Part shown: piece after piece, positions 42,432 through 50,547 of the stretch
How positions within the stretch are numbered: the stretch's first letter is position 1
Layout: the number at the start of each line of letters is the position of its first letter
Assembly: GCF_001598435.1 (NCBI RefSeq)
Contig: NZ_BCYY01000017.1
Location: 1-64,000 of the forward strand
Length of the DNA: 64,000 bases
From: Sphingomonas pituitosa NBRC 102491
GTDB taxonomy: Bacteria; Pseudomonadota; Alphaproteobacteria; Sphingomonadales; Sphingomonadaceae
Direction of reading: 5' to 3'
Notes under the pieces: generated by a model
Seen by the model: only the letters and a program-made list of their open reading frames with translations
What the model was told of the DNA's origin: nothing
The model's database searches: none
Translations under genes and position numbers: made by a program

Positions 42432-42746
42432 ATGGAAGAAGGTGAACTCTCTAAGTTGAATCCGGATGCGCGTTCGCGTGTTGAAGAAGCGATGAAGCGG
42501 GCGATCGAGAGTGAAATTGCTCGCGCCGCCACGGGCGTGGCCGGCGACGAGCTGATGGCCCATTCGCGGTCAAAAGGATTTTTCTTCAGTCGATCGAAGA
42601 CTACCGACGCGCTCAAGGACCGCATCAATCCGGTGGTAGATCTTGATCGCGCACTGCTCCGGAACGTCGAGTCTCTCGACGATGCGGCATTTTCGCGCTT
42701 CGCCGACCGACTGTCGAAATTGCGCGATATGAAGCCCTCAAAGTAA
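42432..42746 (+). CDS. candidate RiPP precursor peptide
   Basis: A 104-residue charged, helix-prone protein heading the modification operon. AGAGGAGG six bases upstream is the strongest ribosome binding site of the cluster, fitting a peptide made in excess. It has no Cys, signal or known domain. Aromatic residues are rare except in two places: KGFFFSRSKTT (residues ~57-67) and AAFSRFADRL (~87-96), both containing Phe-Ser-Arg. Radical SAM cyclophane maturases act on aromatic-x-x motifs, so these are possible core sites. It lacks a classic short leader/core layout, so it may instead be a leader-binding or scaffold protein. Assignment rests on position, size and composition. Confidence 0.5.
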   Translation: MEEGELSKLNPDARSRVEEAMKRAIESEIARAATGVAGDELMAHSRSKGFFFSRSKTTDALKDRINPVVDLDRALLRNVESLDDAAFSRFADRLSKLRDMKPSK

Positions 42747-42758
42747 AACGCTCACTTC

Positions 42759-43823
42759 ATGTGCGCGACAGGCAATCCCTGGTCCTGGCGGACCTCACCT
42801 CGGCATTGGTATGCTCTGAGCGCTTCGCACATCGGGAACTGGGCTCCGGATCGTTCCCTGGGTCTGTCTCCGTCGGTCCGCGACTGCCTGATGGCGGCAG
42901 CGGCAGCGGAGGCGTCCTGGCTTTACCACCCGGTGGCATGCGCGGTGATGGCGCGCCCCACGATCGGCCGCGACCTTAGGCTCGCCGTGTGGGCAGCGGC
43001 AAATGTGGGAGACGATCTCGGCGAAGTGACGCTGGAGGCTCCGGAATGGATCTGGGGCTCGGGAGGCGGCGCTTCGCTCGAACCTGGCCGCTACGCGCTT
43101 TGCAGCCTGGCGGAGCAGATATGCGCGCAGCCTGAAGAGATCGAACACTTGGTTGCGCTGGACCCCTGGTGTGACAGCGTCGGCCTGCCGCTCGACGAGG
43201 GCATGGTGGACACGCCCGAATGGGGCTGGCCCCACCGCCAGCCACTGAATGCGGAGGACGAGCAGCGGCTCCGCCGGGGACTCGTGTCGTTCATGGAGGC
43301 CGGCGCCCGCCTTAGCCGGCATCTGCCCGCCTGCGCGGATTGGGTGCGCCAATCGACCAAGGTCGTGGTGCCGCTTTACAGCAACGGCGCGCATCGTTTC
43401 CGGTCCGGCTCCTGTGCTTCTTTACCCGGTCTTGTGTTCAGCGATCTCGAGGGGCCGCACGAACAGATACTCGAGACGCTCGTGCATGAATCGGCGCATC
43501 ACTGGCTGGTCATCGCCGAGGCCGAGGGTCCCCTCGTCGATCCGTCGCACCATGCCAGCTATGCATCTCCGCTACGGCAGGATTTGCGGCCGCTGCGCGG
43601 CATCTTCCTGGCGTTTCATGCATGCGCGTTCATGACCGCATTCTATCAGGACTGGTTCCTTGCGCTCGGTGCGGGAGAGAAACAGCGGCAACTCCAGACG
43701 CAAACCCGCGCGCTTCGCGACGATGCCTACGCCACGCTCCACCGCGCGCGCTCGGCATTGACCGACCTGGGCCGCGATCTGCTCGACACGACCACCGCGC
43801 GCGTGGTGGCCTATGTCGACTGA
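42759..43823 (+). CDS. HExxH-motif peptide-modification protein 1
   Basis: A 354-residue member of the HEXXH-motif family found beside FxsB-type radical SAM enzymes. The metal motif is LVHESAHHWLV (about residues 241-251), followed by the family pattern YASPLRQDLRPLRGIFLAFHACAFM. Relatives have been described as iron and 2-oxoglutarate dependent peptide beta-hydroxylases rather than proteases, so Asp/His or similar hydroxylation of the precursor is the working idea. It begins twelve bases after the candidate precursor without a clear Shine-Dalgarno and overlaps the next gene by eleven bases. It is the copy closest to the canonical family of the three. Confidence 0.75.
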   Translation: MCATGNPWSWRTSPRHWYALSASHIGNWAPDRSLGLSPSVRDCLMAAAAAEASWLYHPVACAVMARPTIGRDLRLAVWAAANVGDDLGEVTLEAPEWIWGSGGGASLEPGRYALCSLAEQICAQPEEIEHLVALDPWCDSVGLPLDEGMVDTPEWGWPHRQPLNAEDEQRLRRGLVSFMEAGARLSRHLPACADWVRQSTKVVVPLYSNGAHRFRSGSCASLPGLVFSDLEGPHEQILETLVHESAHHWLVIAEAEGPLVDPSHHASYASPLRQDLRPLRGIFLAFHACAFMTAFYQDWFLALGAGEKQRQLQTQTRALRDDAYATLHRARSALTDLGRDLLDTTTARVVAYVD

Positions 43824-44973
43824 AACGGCATCTCCGATCGACTTCGAAGCCGCAGTGGAAACCTGGCTGCCCGAGGTGCTCGACTTTTCGTTCGGAAATA
43901 CGCTGGAGTCGTTGCGCAGCCGTTTCATATTGTTCGTGTCGGAACGCTGGGGGGGCTGGATCGGCGCTCTCACGCTTGCAGATCACGAAGCGGGCGAAAG
44001 GCTTCAGTCCCGGATTTCGGACCTGCCGCTCGAAGCGCTCTGCCGGATCCTCCTTGCCCCGGAATCCATCCGGCGATTGCTGTGGGCCAGCGGGGAACCA
44101 GCGGATCGAGAGGAGAGTGTCCGCTTCTTCGTGCGCGCCGTGGAGGTCGAGCGCGCTTCGTGCGGGCTCGACCATCAGCTGGACGATGTCGTCTGGAGCG
44201 CGATGGGCGACCGCCACAGCCTGTCTCCCGACCCCCATACGACACGATGTGGAGACCTGCCGCGGCTGGTGATCGGGGATCCGGCGACAAAGCTGCCGTC
44301 CACGCAGCCCCCCGGGAGCCCGCCGGAACCATGGCCGGCGCTTCCGGCGATGGTGGCGCGTCTGCAGGAAGCACAGGCGCTTCTACGTGCAACCGATCCG
44401 AAACTGGCGGATTTCGCGCGGGACTGGAACACGACACTCGTGTTGCGCCACGCGCCGTCGTCGCGGGGGTTCCAGTCCAGCTCGCCCGAGCGCTATGTCG
44501 GCCGGTCGATCCTGTGGGATATGGATGATCCGGCCGTTGGCACCGACGCGCTGGCCGAAGCCATGATCCACGAAGGCCTGCACACCGTGTTCGACATGGC
44601 CGATGCCATGCTTTCGCGGGTGACGCCCCGGCGGGCGCGCTGGGTGACGGATCCCTCGCTGTACGACGGTGTATCCCGCACCGTCTCTCCTTGGACCGGC
44701 AGTCGGCTCGACGTTCCCACCTATGTTCACGCTTTCCTGGTATGGTTCGGGCTGCTCGGCTTGTGGGCAAAAGTGGCGAGCCGGGGAACGTTCGAGCCCC
44801 AGGTTGCTCGCAAGCGACTTCTGCGCGCCGGCGTGCCCTTCGCGACACGCACGGCCTTCATGCCTCTCGAGCCCTTCGCTGAACAAATTCGCCCGGACGT
44901 CCGGGACCTGTTGCGGCAGTTCGAGGACCAGGCCAGCCAGGCGTTCGATCACCTCGCGGGAGAAGAACAGTGA
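43813..44973 (+). CDS. HExxH-motif peptide-modification protein 2
   Basis: A 386-residue second member. The motif MIHEGLHTVFDM lies near residue 252. The downstream segment SPWTGSRLDVPTYVHAFLVWFGLLGLW corresponds to the SPLR..LRPL..F.AFHA block of copy 1, but with a W-T-G-x-x-L form shared with copy 3. The N-terminus (VLDFSFGNTLESLRSRFILFV) also resembles copy 3 more than copy 1. It is overlapped on both sides (eleven bases upstream, ATGA with the radical SAM gene downstream). Possibly acts on a different residue, or forms a complex with copy 3. Confidence 0.72.
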   Translation: MSTETASPIDFEAAVETWLPEVLDFSFGNTLESLRSRFILFVSERWGGWIGALTLADHEAGERLQSRISDLPLEALCRILLAPESIRRLLWASGEPADREESVRFFVRAVEVERASCGLDHQLDDVVWSAMGDRHSLSPDPHTTRCGDLPRLVIGDPATKLPSTQPPGSPPEPWPALPAMVARLQEAQALLRATDPKLADFARDWNTTLVLRHAPSSRGFQSSSPERYVGRSILWDMDDPAVGTDALAEAMIHEGLHTVFDMADAMLSRVTPRRARWVTDPSLYDGVSRTVSPWTGSRLDVPTYVHAFLVWFGLLGLWAKVASRGTFEPQVARKRLLRAGVPFATRTAFMPLEPFAEQIRPDVRDLLRQFEDQASQAFDHLAGEEQ

Positions 44974-46157
44974 CGCGAAACGCGCATTCTCCGCTCAGCG
45001 TCACGTTCAAGATCGCTTCGCGCTGCAATCTCAATTGCAGCTATTGCTACGTCTACAACAAGCTCGACGACTCCTGGCGCAGCCAGCCGGCCAGGATCTC
45101 CGACGAGGTGATTGATGCCAGCATCATCGCGCTCCGGCGGCATTGCGCGAAATCGGGTCAGCATCTGCTGCGGATCGTCTTTCACGGTGGAGAGCCGCTT
45201 CTGGTTGGTCACGACAGCTTCGATCGCTGGTGCCGAAAGCTGCGAACCCTCGACGACATCGTCGAGGTCCGTTTTGCGCTCCAGACGAACGGCGTGCTGA
45301 TCGACGACGAATGGGCCGAACTGTTCGCCGCCCACAAGGTCGTCGTGGGGATCAGCATCGACGGCACGCCCGATGTGCACGATGCGCAGCGTGTCGATCA
45401 CAAGGGGAGAGGATCCTATGACGGGGTGCTGCGCGGCGTGGAGGCGCTGCGCAGGAACGCCGTCGAGTTTTCACTGCTGAGCGTTATCTCGCTGGCGAGT
45501 GATCCCATCGCCACCCACCGTCACCTGCTGTCGCTCGGGCCGGCACAGATCGAATATCTCTTCCCCGATCAAACGCATGACACGATCGGCGCTCTCCGCG
45601 CGCTCCATGGTCCGACGCCTGCCGCCGATTTCCTGATTCCGATTTTCGAGGAGTGGTGGGGGAGCGGCAAGGAGGCGGTTCAGGTGGGTCCTTTCATCGC
45701 AATCGTCAGGGCCATTCTAGGGGGAGTGTGCGAAGTCGATTTCATCGGCAACAATCCGCTCGGCTATGTCTTCATCGAGCCCGATGGGGCGATAGAAGGC
45801 CTGGACGTGCTGCGAACCTGCGGCCCCGGACTGGCACAAACAGGCCTGAACGTGCGGACGCATGACTTCTCCGACCTGGAAGACCATAGCGAATTCCACT
45901 ATAAGGCGATCTTCGAAGGGTTGCCGCTGCCCAGCGGATGCCGAGATTGCCGCGAGCGCAGCACGTGTGCAGGTGGCTATCTTCCCCATCGCTACGCATC
46001 CGACGACGGTTTCGATCATCCCTCTGCATGGTGCGCGGACATACTCCGGCTGTTCGACCATCTGCGCGGTCGTCTCGGGGTGCCGCCGAACGACACCCAT
46101 TTGCGACGTGAGGCGCTCGCCAGTCTTTCGGTGGACGCAGAAGGCGTTTTGTCATGA
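44970..46157 (+). CDS. FxsB-like radical SAM/SPASM peptide maturase
   Basis: A 395-residue radical SAM enzyme. Cys19, Cys23 and Cys26 (SRCNLNCSYCYVYNKLDD) bind the SAM cluster; FHGGEPLL and ISIDGTPDVHD are the SAM-contact strands. The C-terminal SPASM part has RTCGPGL and GCRDCRERSTCAGGYLPHRY, then DHPSAWCADILRLFDHL. The CAGGY.PHRY...F.HPS.WC.D pattern is that of FxsB and other cyclophane-forming maturases, which join an aromatic ring to the side chain two residues on. It overlaps both neighbours by four bases (ATGA), fixing its place in the pathway. Substrate motif is not proven. Confidence 0.88.
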   Translation: MTRNAHSPLSVTFKIASRCNLNCSYCYVYNKLDDSWRSQPARISDEVIDASIIALRRHCAKSGQHLLRIVFHGGEPLLVGHDSFDRWCRKLRTLDDIVEVRFALQTNGVLIDDEWAELFAAHKVVVGISIDGTPDVHDAQRVDHKGRGSYDGVLRGVEALRRNAVEFSLLSVISLASDPIATHRHLLSLGPAQIEYLFPDQTHDTIGALRALHGPTPAADFLIPIFEEWWGSGKEAVQVGPFIAIVRAILGGVCEVDFIGNNPLGYVFIEPDGAIEGLDVLRTCGPGLAQTGLNVRTHDFSDLEDHSEFHYKAIFEGLPLPSGCRDCRERSTCAGGYLPHRYASDDGFDHPSAWCADILRLFDHLRGRLGVPPNDTHLRREALASLSVDAEGVLS

Positions 46158-47305
46158 CCGCGCCCTGTCTCGACCTGCCGGTCGGCGCCGTGGCCGGGGC
46201 GAAACGCATCTATGAGGCGGCGGCGGTGCTCGACTGGCAAGGTGCGAGCGGGGCACAAATCCAGCGTGAGTATGTGCTGTTTGTCGCCGATCAACTGGGC
46301 GTGGCGCTGGCGCAGGTTCCCAAGGCGGTAGCGGACGAGCTCCGCAGCGCGCTGGACACGCTGCCGGACCAGAATTGGCTGCGGCTCGTCACCGCGCCGC
46401 GGATCACGTACCAGCTCCTCTGGCCCTCGCGCCATTCGGCGGCCGATGTCGCGGACGCGCTCGGCGCGGCGCTCGCCGTCGAAAGGGCGCGCGGGGACGC
46501 CGATGCTGTCACCGACGAAGCCCTCTCGCCACCGCCCCAGACGCTCTGGTCTGTCGTCGGCGACGGCTGGCTGGGACCAGAAGGCAACTTCGTGGCGGGG
46601 CCGGCGCTGCCCGGACTGCCGGCGCTCGATTTCTTCAGCCCACACGCGCTTGCCATCGACATCGAGGGCCAGATCGACGAAGTGAACGTGCCGCGATCGC
46701 CCTATTCGCCCGCCGAGGCCCGGCATATCCTCTCGCTGCTTTCAGAGGTCCGGGAAAGTCTGGCCGCCACCAACGCGGGGATCGCCGGCTTCGTCGAGGC
46801 ATTCACCAAGTCGCTCGTCCTGCAGCGGGATCCGCAGGCGCCCGAGCTCTTCTCTACCGGCTCGTCCGCGCAGTATGTCGGTCGTTCGGTTATAGGCAAT
46901 CCGCATCTGGCAAAGGTTGATTCCGCCTTGCTGGCCGAGGGGCTGGTGCACGAGTCGATCCACTCGCTGCTGTACATGAGCGAACGACTTGAGCCGTGGG
47001 TCAATGACGAGGAGGTCTATGGTTCGGAGCTTCGGACCCGATCCGAATGGACGGGAAACCCTCTACCGCTCCGTTCGTACCTGCAGGCCTGCTTCGTCTG
47101 GTATGGACTTGCCATGTTCTGGGCCCAGGCTTTTGCGCTCGGCACGTTCGAGGCGGAGCGCGCGAGGGAACGGCTGGAGTTGGCGCTGCGCGGATTTCTG
47201 AAGGGGAATGTTCTCGACCAGGTGCGGCCCTTTTCCCAGCACATCAACCCCGAGGTGCTTGATACGATCGACACCTTGCACGCCCGGGTTCGAGACGCAT
47301 TGTGA
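46154..47305 (+). CDS. HExxH-motif peptide-modification protein 3
   Basis: A 383-residue third member. The motif is LVHESIHSLLYM (about residue 266 for the first His), followed by SEWTGNPLPLRSYLQACFVWYGLAMFW. This block and the N-terminal AAAVLDWQGASGAQIQREYVLFVADQ align with copy 2, so copies 2 and 3 form a closer pair while copy 1 is divergent. It overlaps the radical SAM gene (ATGA) and the YcaO gene (GTGA). Probably another hydroxylase-type modifier; protease activity is less likely given the family context. Confidence 0.72.
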   Translation: MTAPCLDLPVGAVAGAKRIYEAAAVLDWQGASGAQIQREYVLFVADQLGVALAQVPKAVADELRSALDTLPDQNWLRLVTAPRITYQLLWPSRHSAADVADALGAALAVERARGDADAVTDEALSPPPQTLWSVVGDGWLGPEGNFVAGPALPGLPALDFFSPHALAIDIEGQIDEVNVPRSPYSPAEARHILSLLSEVRESLAATNAGIAGFVEAFTKSLVLQRDPQAPELFSTGSSAQYVGRSVIGNPHLAKVDSALLAEGLVHESIHSLLYMSERLEPWVNDEEVYGSELRTRSEWTGNPLPLRSYLQACFVWYGLAMFWAQAFALGTFEAERARERLELALRGFLKGNVLDQVRPFSQHINPEVLDTIDTLHARVRDAL

Positions 47306-48585
47306 GTCGGCTGGAGCAGGACCTGCAGCAGCTCGAACGCGGCACGGAGCCTTTGAGCGGCGGGGACGTGGCCGGCTGGACCGACCTGCTGACGACAAAG
47401 GTGGAAAAGCATTTCGCTTCGGGAACCCAGCGCATGCGGGCGCCCGAGGAAACCCTGGCGGCTGTGCGTCCGCATCTCGGCGCGATGGGCATCACCCGGA
47501 TCGCCAACATCACCGGACTCGACCGCATCGGCCTCCCGGTGGTGCTGGTGTGCCGGCCCAACTCGCGCTCGCTGTCCACGTCGGTGGGCAAGGGACTCGA
47601 TCTCGTCAACGCATCGGTTTCCGGCGTGATGGAATCGATCGAGCTGCATCACGGCGAACATGTGATGCAGCCGCTTTTGCTGGCCAGCGCGGCCGATCTT
47701 CTGGCTTCGGGGAGACGGACCGTGGACGTTTCGCGGCTGCCGCGGGTGCGCAACGGCCGCTATCACTCCAACCTTCCCCTTCTGTGGGTCGAAGGCTTCG
47801 ACCTGCTCGGCCGCCAGCCCGTTTGGCTCCCGTTCGAGACGGTGCATGCGAGCGCCCTCAGCGAAGCGCCGACCGGAAGTGGATGCTTCACGGCAACCTC
47901 CAACGGCCTTGCCTCCGGCAATCACCTGCTCGAGGCGATGGTCCACGCCATGCTCGAAGTCATCGAACGCGATGCCGCCTCGTTGTGGAGCGCGGGCGGT
48001 GCAGCGCATCGGGCGGACACCGCGGTCGATCTGGATAGCATCGCTGATCCAGCGTGCCGCGACGTCATCAACCGCTGCCGCGCTGCCGGGATCCTGCCGA
48101 CCGTGCATGATATCGGGTCGGATATCGGCGTGCCGGCATATCTCTGTGAAATCCGCGAGGCCGGCCACTGGCAGACAACGCCGGTATTCTCGGGCCTGGG
48201 CTGTCATTTCGAGCCGCGCATCGCCCTGCTGCGTGCCGTTACCGAAGCTGCGCAGTCACGACTGGTGCTCATCGCAGGTTCGCGCGACGATCTCAGCCGG
48301 CGAGACTATGCCGCCACAGGGCATCCGCCTCCGGATCGCGCCAACAGGCCTTTTCCCCGCGAGGTCGTCGATGTCTCGCGCCGCACGTTCAATGAGGATG
48401 TCGCGGATCTCGCCGCACGCCTTCAGCGCATCGGGATAGACGAGGCGATCGCGATCGACCTGACCAGCACACGCTATGGGATCCCGGTGGTTCGGATGGT
48501 CATCCCCGGCCTCGAGGGGCCGGACGACGATCCCGAATATGTACCGGGCAGCCGGGCGCTTGCCTTTCGGGAGTGCCTGTCGTGA
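47302..48585 (+). CDS. YcaO-domain enzyme
   Basis: A 427-residue YcaO protein. The ATP-binding signature is visible: STSVGKGLDLVNASVSGVME (residues ~92-111) with SIELHHGE, then AMLEVIERDAASLW and a late E-A-A-Q-S-R. YcaO enzymes phosphorylate peptide backbone amides; with TfuA they form thioamides, without it azoles or macroamidines. The GTG start overlaps the previous stop (GTGA). No C-terminal Pro-rich PxPxP tail is seen, which argues against a classic azoline cyclodehydratase. It directly precedes tfuA, as in known YcaO-TfuA pairs. Confidence 0.88.
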   Translation: MSRLEQDLQQLERGTEPLSGGDVAGWTDLLTTKVEKHFASGTQRMRAPEETLAAVRPHLGAMGITRIANITGLDRIGLPVVLVCRPNSRSLSTSVGKGLDLVNASVSGVMESIELHHGEHVMQPLLLASAADLLASGRRTVDVSRLPRVRNGRYHSNLPLLWVEGFDLLGRQPVWLPFETVHASALSEAPTGSGCFTATSNGLASGNHLLEAMVHAMLEVIERDAASLWSAGGAAHRADTAVDLDSIADPACRDVINRCRAAGILPTVHDIGSDIGVPAYLCEIREAGHWQTTPVFSGLGCHFEPRIALLRAVTEAAQSRLVLIAGSRDDLSRRDYAATGHPPPDRANRPFPREVVDVSRRTFNEDVADLAARLQRIGIDEAIAIDLTSTRYGIPVVRMVIPGLEGPDDDPEYVPGSRALAFRECLS

Positions 48586-49697
48586 TCGTCGTCTTCCTGG
48601 GGCCCACCCTTCCGGCGACAGACGCCGCGCGGGAACTCGAGGCGCGCTACGCTCCGCCCGCAGTGCAAGGTGACATCTACAGGGCGGTGCGAGGGGGTGC
48701 GACGGCCATCGGGCTCGTAGACGGCCATTTCGAAAGCGTGCCAAGCGTCTGGCACAAGGAAATCCTGTGGGCGCTGGATGCGGGTATTCCAGTCTATGGC
48801 AGTGCCAGCATGGGGGCATTGCGGGCCGCCGAACTGTGGAACTTCGGCATGGTAGGTGTCGGCTCGGTCTTCGAGCGCTATCGCGACGGAGACCTCGTCG
48901 ATGACGACGAAGTGGCGCTGTGTCATTTGCTGGCAGCACAGGGCTATCGCCACATCACCGAACCCTTGGTCGACATGCGCGCGACGATCGCGGGTGCCGT
49001 GGACGCGCAGGTTTTGGGAGTGGCGGCGGGCGAGGCGCTCGTCCGCGCCGCCAAGTCGCTGCACTACAGCGATCGCACCTATTCGCAGCTCGTGGCGGCA
49101 ACTCGGCCGGCGGCCGATGACGCGGAACTGGCCGCTTTCGAACGATGGTGGCCAGAGCACCGCGTGAGCGTCAAACGGAACGATGCGGTGTCGATGCTGC
49201 GCACGATGAAGCAGGCGCTCGGCGCGGGGGAGCCCGTGGCGCGCCCCTTTTTCTTCGAACGAACTGCACTTTGGGACGATCTAGTGCGGGAGGCGCTAGA
49301 TTGGGACGGGAGGGCCGCTACGCTCGAAGGGACCGCCAGGATCACGGCCGCGGACAGCGACGCGAGCGCGGATCTCGTGGCGCGCGACCTTGCCCTGGCC
49401 CGCATCCTGGCACGCGATCAGGCGCAACGCCACAGCTTCAGGCTGGACGAGAACAGTCTGGCGGAGGCGATTGTATCGATTCGAACGCGGCTGGCGCTGA
49501 ACGACGCAGACGCGCTCGACGCATGGATGCAGCGCAACGACCTGGATCGTGGGCAACTCCTGCGCTTTGCCGCGGACGAGGCGCGACTTCTGTGGGTGCG
49601 AGCTGTCATGCGAGAAGAAATCGATGCCATGATGGCGGATCAACTGCGTTCGTCAGGAACGTACCGTCAGGCGGGCGGCACGGGGGCAGGGCGCTGA
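48582..49697 (+). CDS. tfuA: TfuA-like protein, YcaO partner
   Basis: A 371-residue TfuA protein that should act with YcaO in thioamide formation, presumably by delivering sulfur or activating the enzyme. Core motifs are clear: VVFLGPTLP, PPAVQGDIYRAV, LVDGHFESVPSVWHKEIL and YGSASMGALRAAELWNFGMVGVG, then DDDEVAL. Residues ~200-371 form a mostly helical extension. GTG 48582 overlaps the YcaO stop (GTGA) and has GGGAG eight bases upstream, so it is preferred over GTG 48573. It ends the overlapping operon. Confidence 0.9.
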   Translation: MIVVFLGPTLPATDAARELEARYAPPAVQGDIYRAVRGGATAIGLVDGHFESVPSVWHKEILWALDAGIPVYGSASMGALRAAELWNFGMVGVGSVFERYRDGDLVDDDEVALCHLLAAQGYRHITEPLVDMRATIAGAVDAQVLGVAAGEALVRAAKSLHYSDRTYSQLVAATRPAADDAELAAFERWWPEHRVSVKRNDAVSMLRTMKQALGAGEPVARPFFFERTALWDDLVREALDWDGRAATLEGTARITAADSDASADLVARDLALARILARDQAQRHSFRLDENSLAEAIVSIRTRLALNDADALDAWMQRNDLDRGQLLRFAADEARLLWVRAVMREEIDAMMADQLRSSGTYRQAGGTGAGR

Positions 49698-49705
49698 TCG
49701 GTGGG

Positions 49706-49930
49706 ATGCGCCTGAAATCGAGGCACAGTTCGTGCGCTGGTTTTGATGCATCGCCATCGCCCTTCCTCCATTCTGCGATGCACGAGGTCAGGTTGACCCC
49801 GATTCAGGCATCCTATCTGAAGCGGCGGCAATCCCATTCGTTCTCGCAACGCATGCAGGGAACCTTCTCGCGCCACGCCTGCGGAGCACATGGTGGGGCG
49901 CTGCAGCCAACGGGTGAAGAAGCGGTCTGA
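49706..49930 (+). CDS. doubtful small ORF after tfuA, possible second peptide
   Basis: A 74-codon ORF starting eight bases after tfuA. It is Ser/His/Phe-rich and holds HSFSQRMQGTFSRHACGAHGG, again with Phe-Ser-Gln and Phe-Ser-Arg triplets like those in the 104-residue candidate precursor. Ribosome binding is poor (AGGG too far upstream) and GC-rich DNA often gives open frames of this size. It is listed because RiPP precursors are often missed small ORFs at operon ends. Confidence 0.25.
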   Translation: MRLKSRHSSCAGFDASPSPFLHSAMHEVRLTPIQASYLKRRQSHSFSQRMQGTFSRHACGAHGGALQPTGEEAV

Positions 49931-49998
49931 GGCACCCCAACGCTGCGGCGCCTCTCAGGCACGGTGCCCGCCGCGGCTCACGGGTGATTGCTGATCGG

Positions 49999-50367
49999 CT
50001 ACTTGACGCAGCGGACGAGATCCGTCGAACGATCGGAGCCGAGCATTCGACCTCCGTCCGCGGAAAGGCGCAGAACGCCCTTGGAAGGCTCCTCGCCGTC
50101 GGTGGAGATGTACATGCTCGTATAGGCAAGGCTGCTAGGTCCGGTCATCCGAACCTGCTTCACCTCTTCGTGATCTTCGTAATAGACGATGGTCCTGGCG
50201 GTGACCGTAAACCCGGCGCTGTTCTCCCCTCCACGCAGGTTACAGTCTCCCAGTGTGCGGGCCCACTCACCCCGGAACTTGGCCGGGATCACGGAGCCTG
50301 CTTGCCCGACCGTACCGCTCGCGAGGGCGGTGGCTGTCGCGAGAAGAAGTGGCAGGAGGTACATCAT
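49999..50367 (-). CDS. small exported protein of unknown function
   Basis: A 122-residue exported protein: signal MMYLLPLLLATATALASG, then a beta-rich mature part with two Cys (GDCNLRG and the C-terminal VRCVK) that may form a disulfide. GGGG lies just before the tandem ATGATG at 50367-50362. Such small signal-bearing proteins with a lipocalin-like pattern are common in sphingomonads; no family is named here. It is convergent with the end of the peptide cluster. Confidence 0.6.
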   Translation of the reverse strand: MMYLLPLLLATATALASGTVGQAGSVIPAKFRGEWARTLGDCNLRGGENSAGFTVTARTIVYYEDHEEVKQVRMTGPSSLAYTSMYISTDGEEPSKGVLRLSADGGRMLGSDRSTDLVRCVK

Positions 50368-50547
50368 TTTCCCCAAGGCGGATCGTGGCCGCCGCTATAC
50401 CTGCATGCGCTGGTATAGCCAGACTCGACGACAGGCCTTGCCGCCCGCTAGGCTCGGGTCGAGCACGCCGGGACAATGGCTTAGGCGAAGCACATGAGGC
50501 CGCGTACCGCAGTTCTGCCTGCATTCTCACACAAGACGGAGACTCTG

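Noticed and set aside
42759..47305. HExxH proteins as zinc proteases
   Set aside because: HExxH alone would allow this, but the family context (FxsB-like radical SAM, YcaO/TfuA) and the conserved block after the motif fit the peptide-modifying HEXXH family better; protease activity is not excluded.
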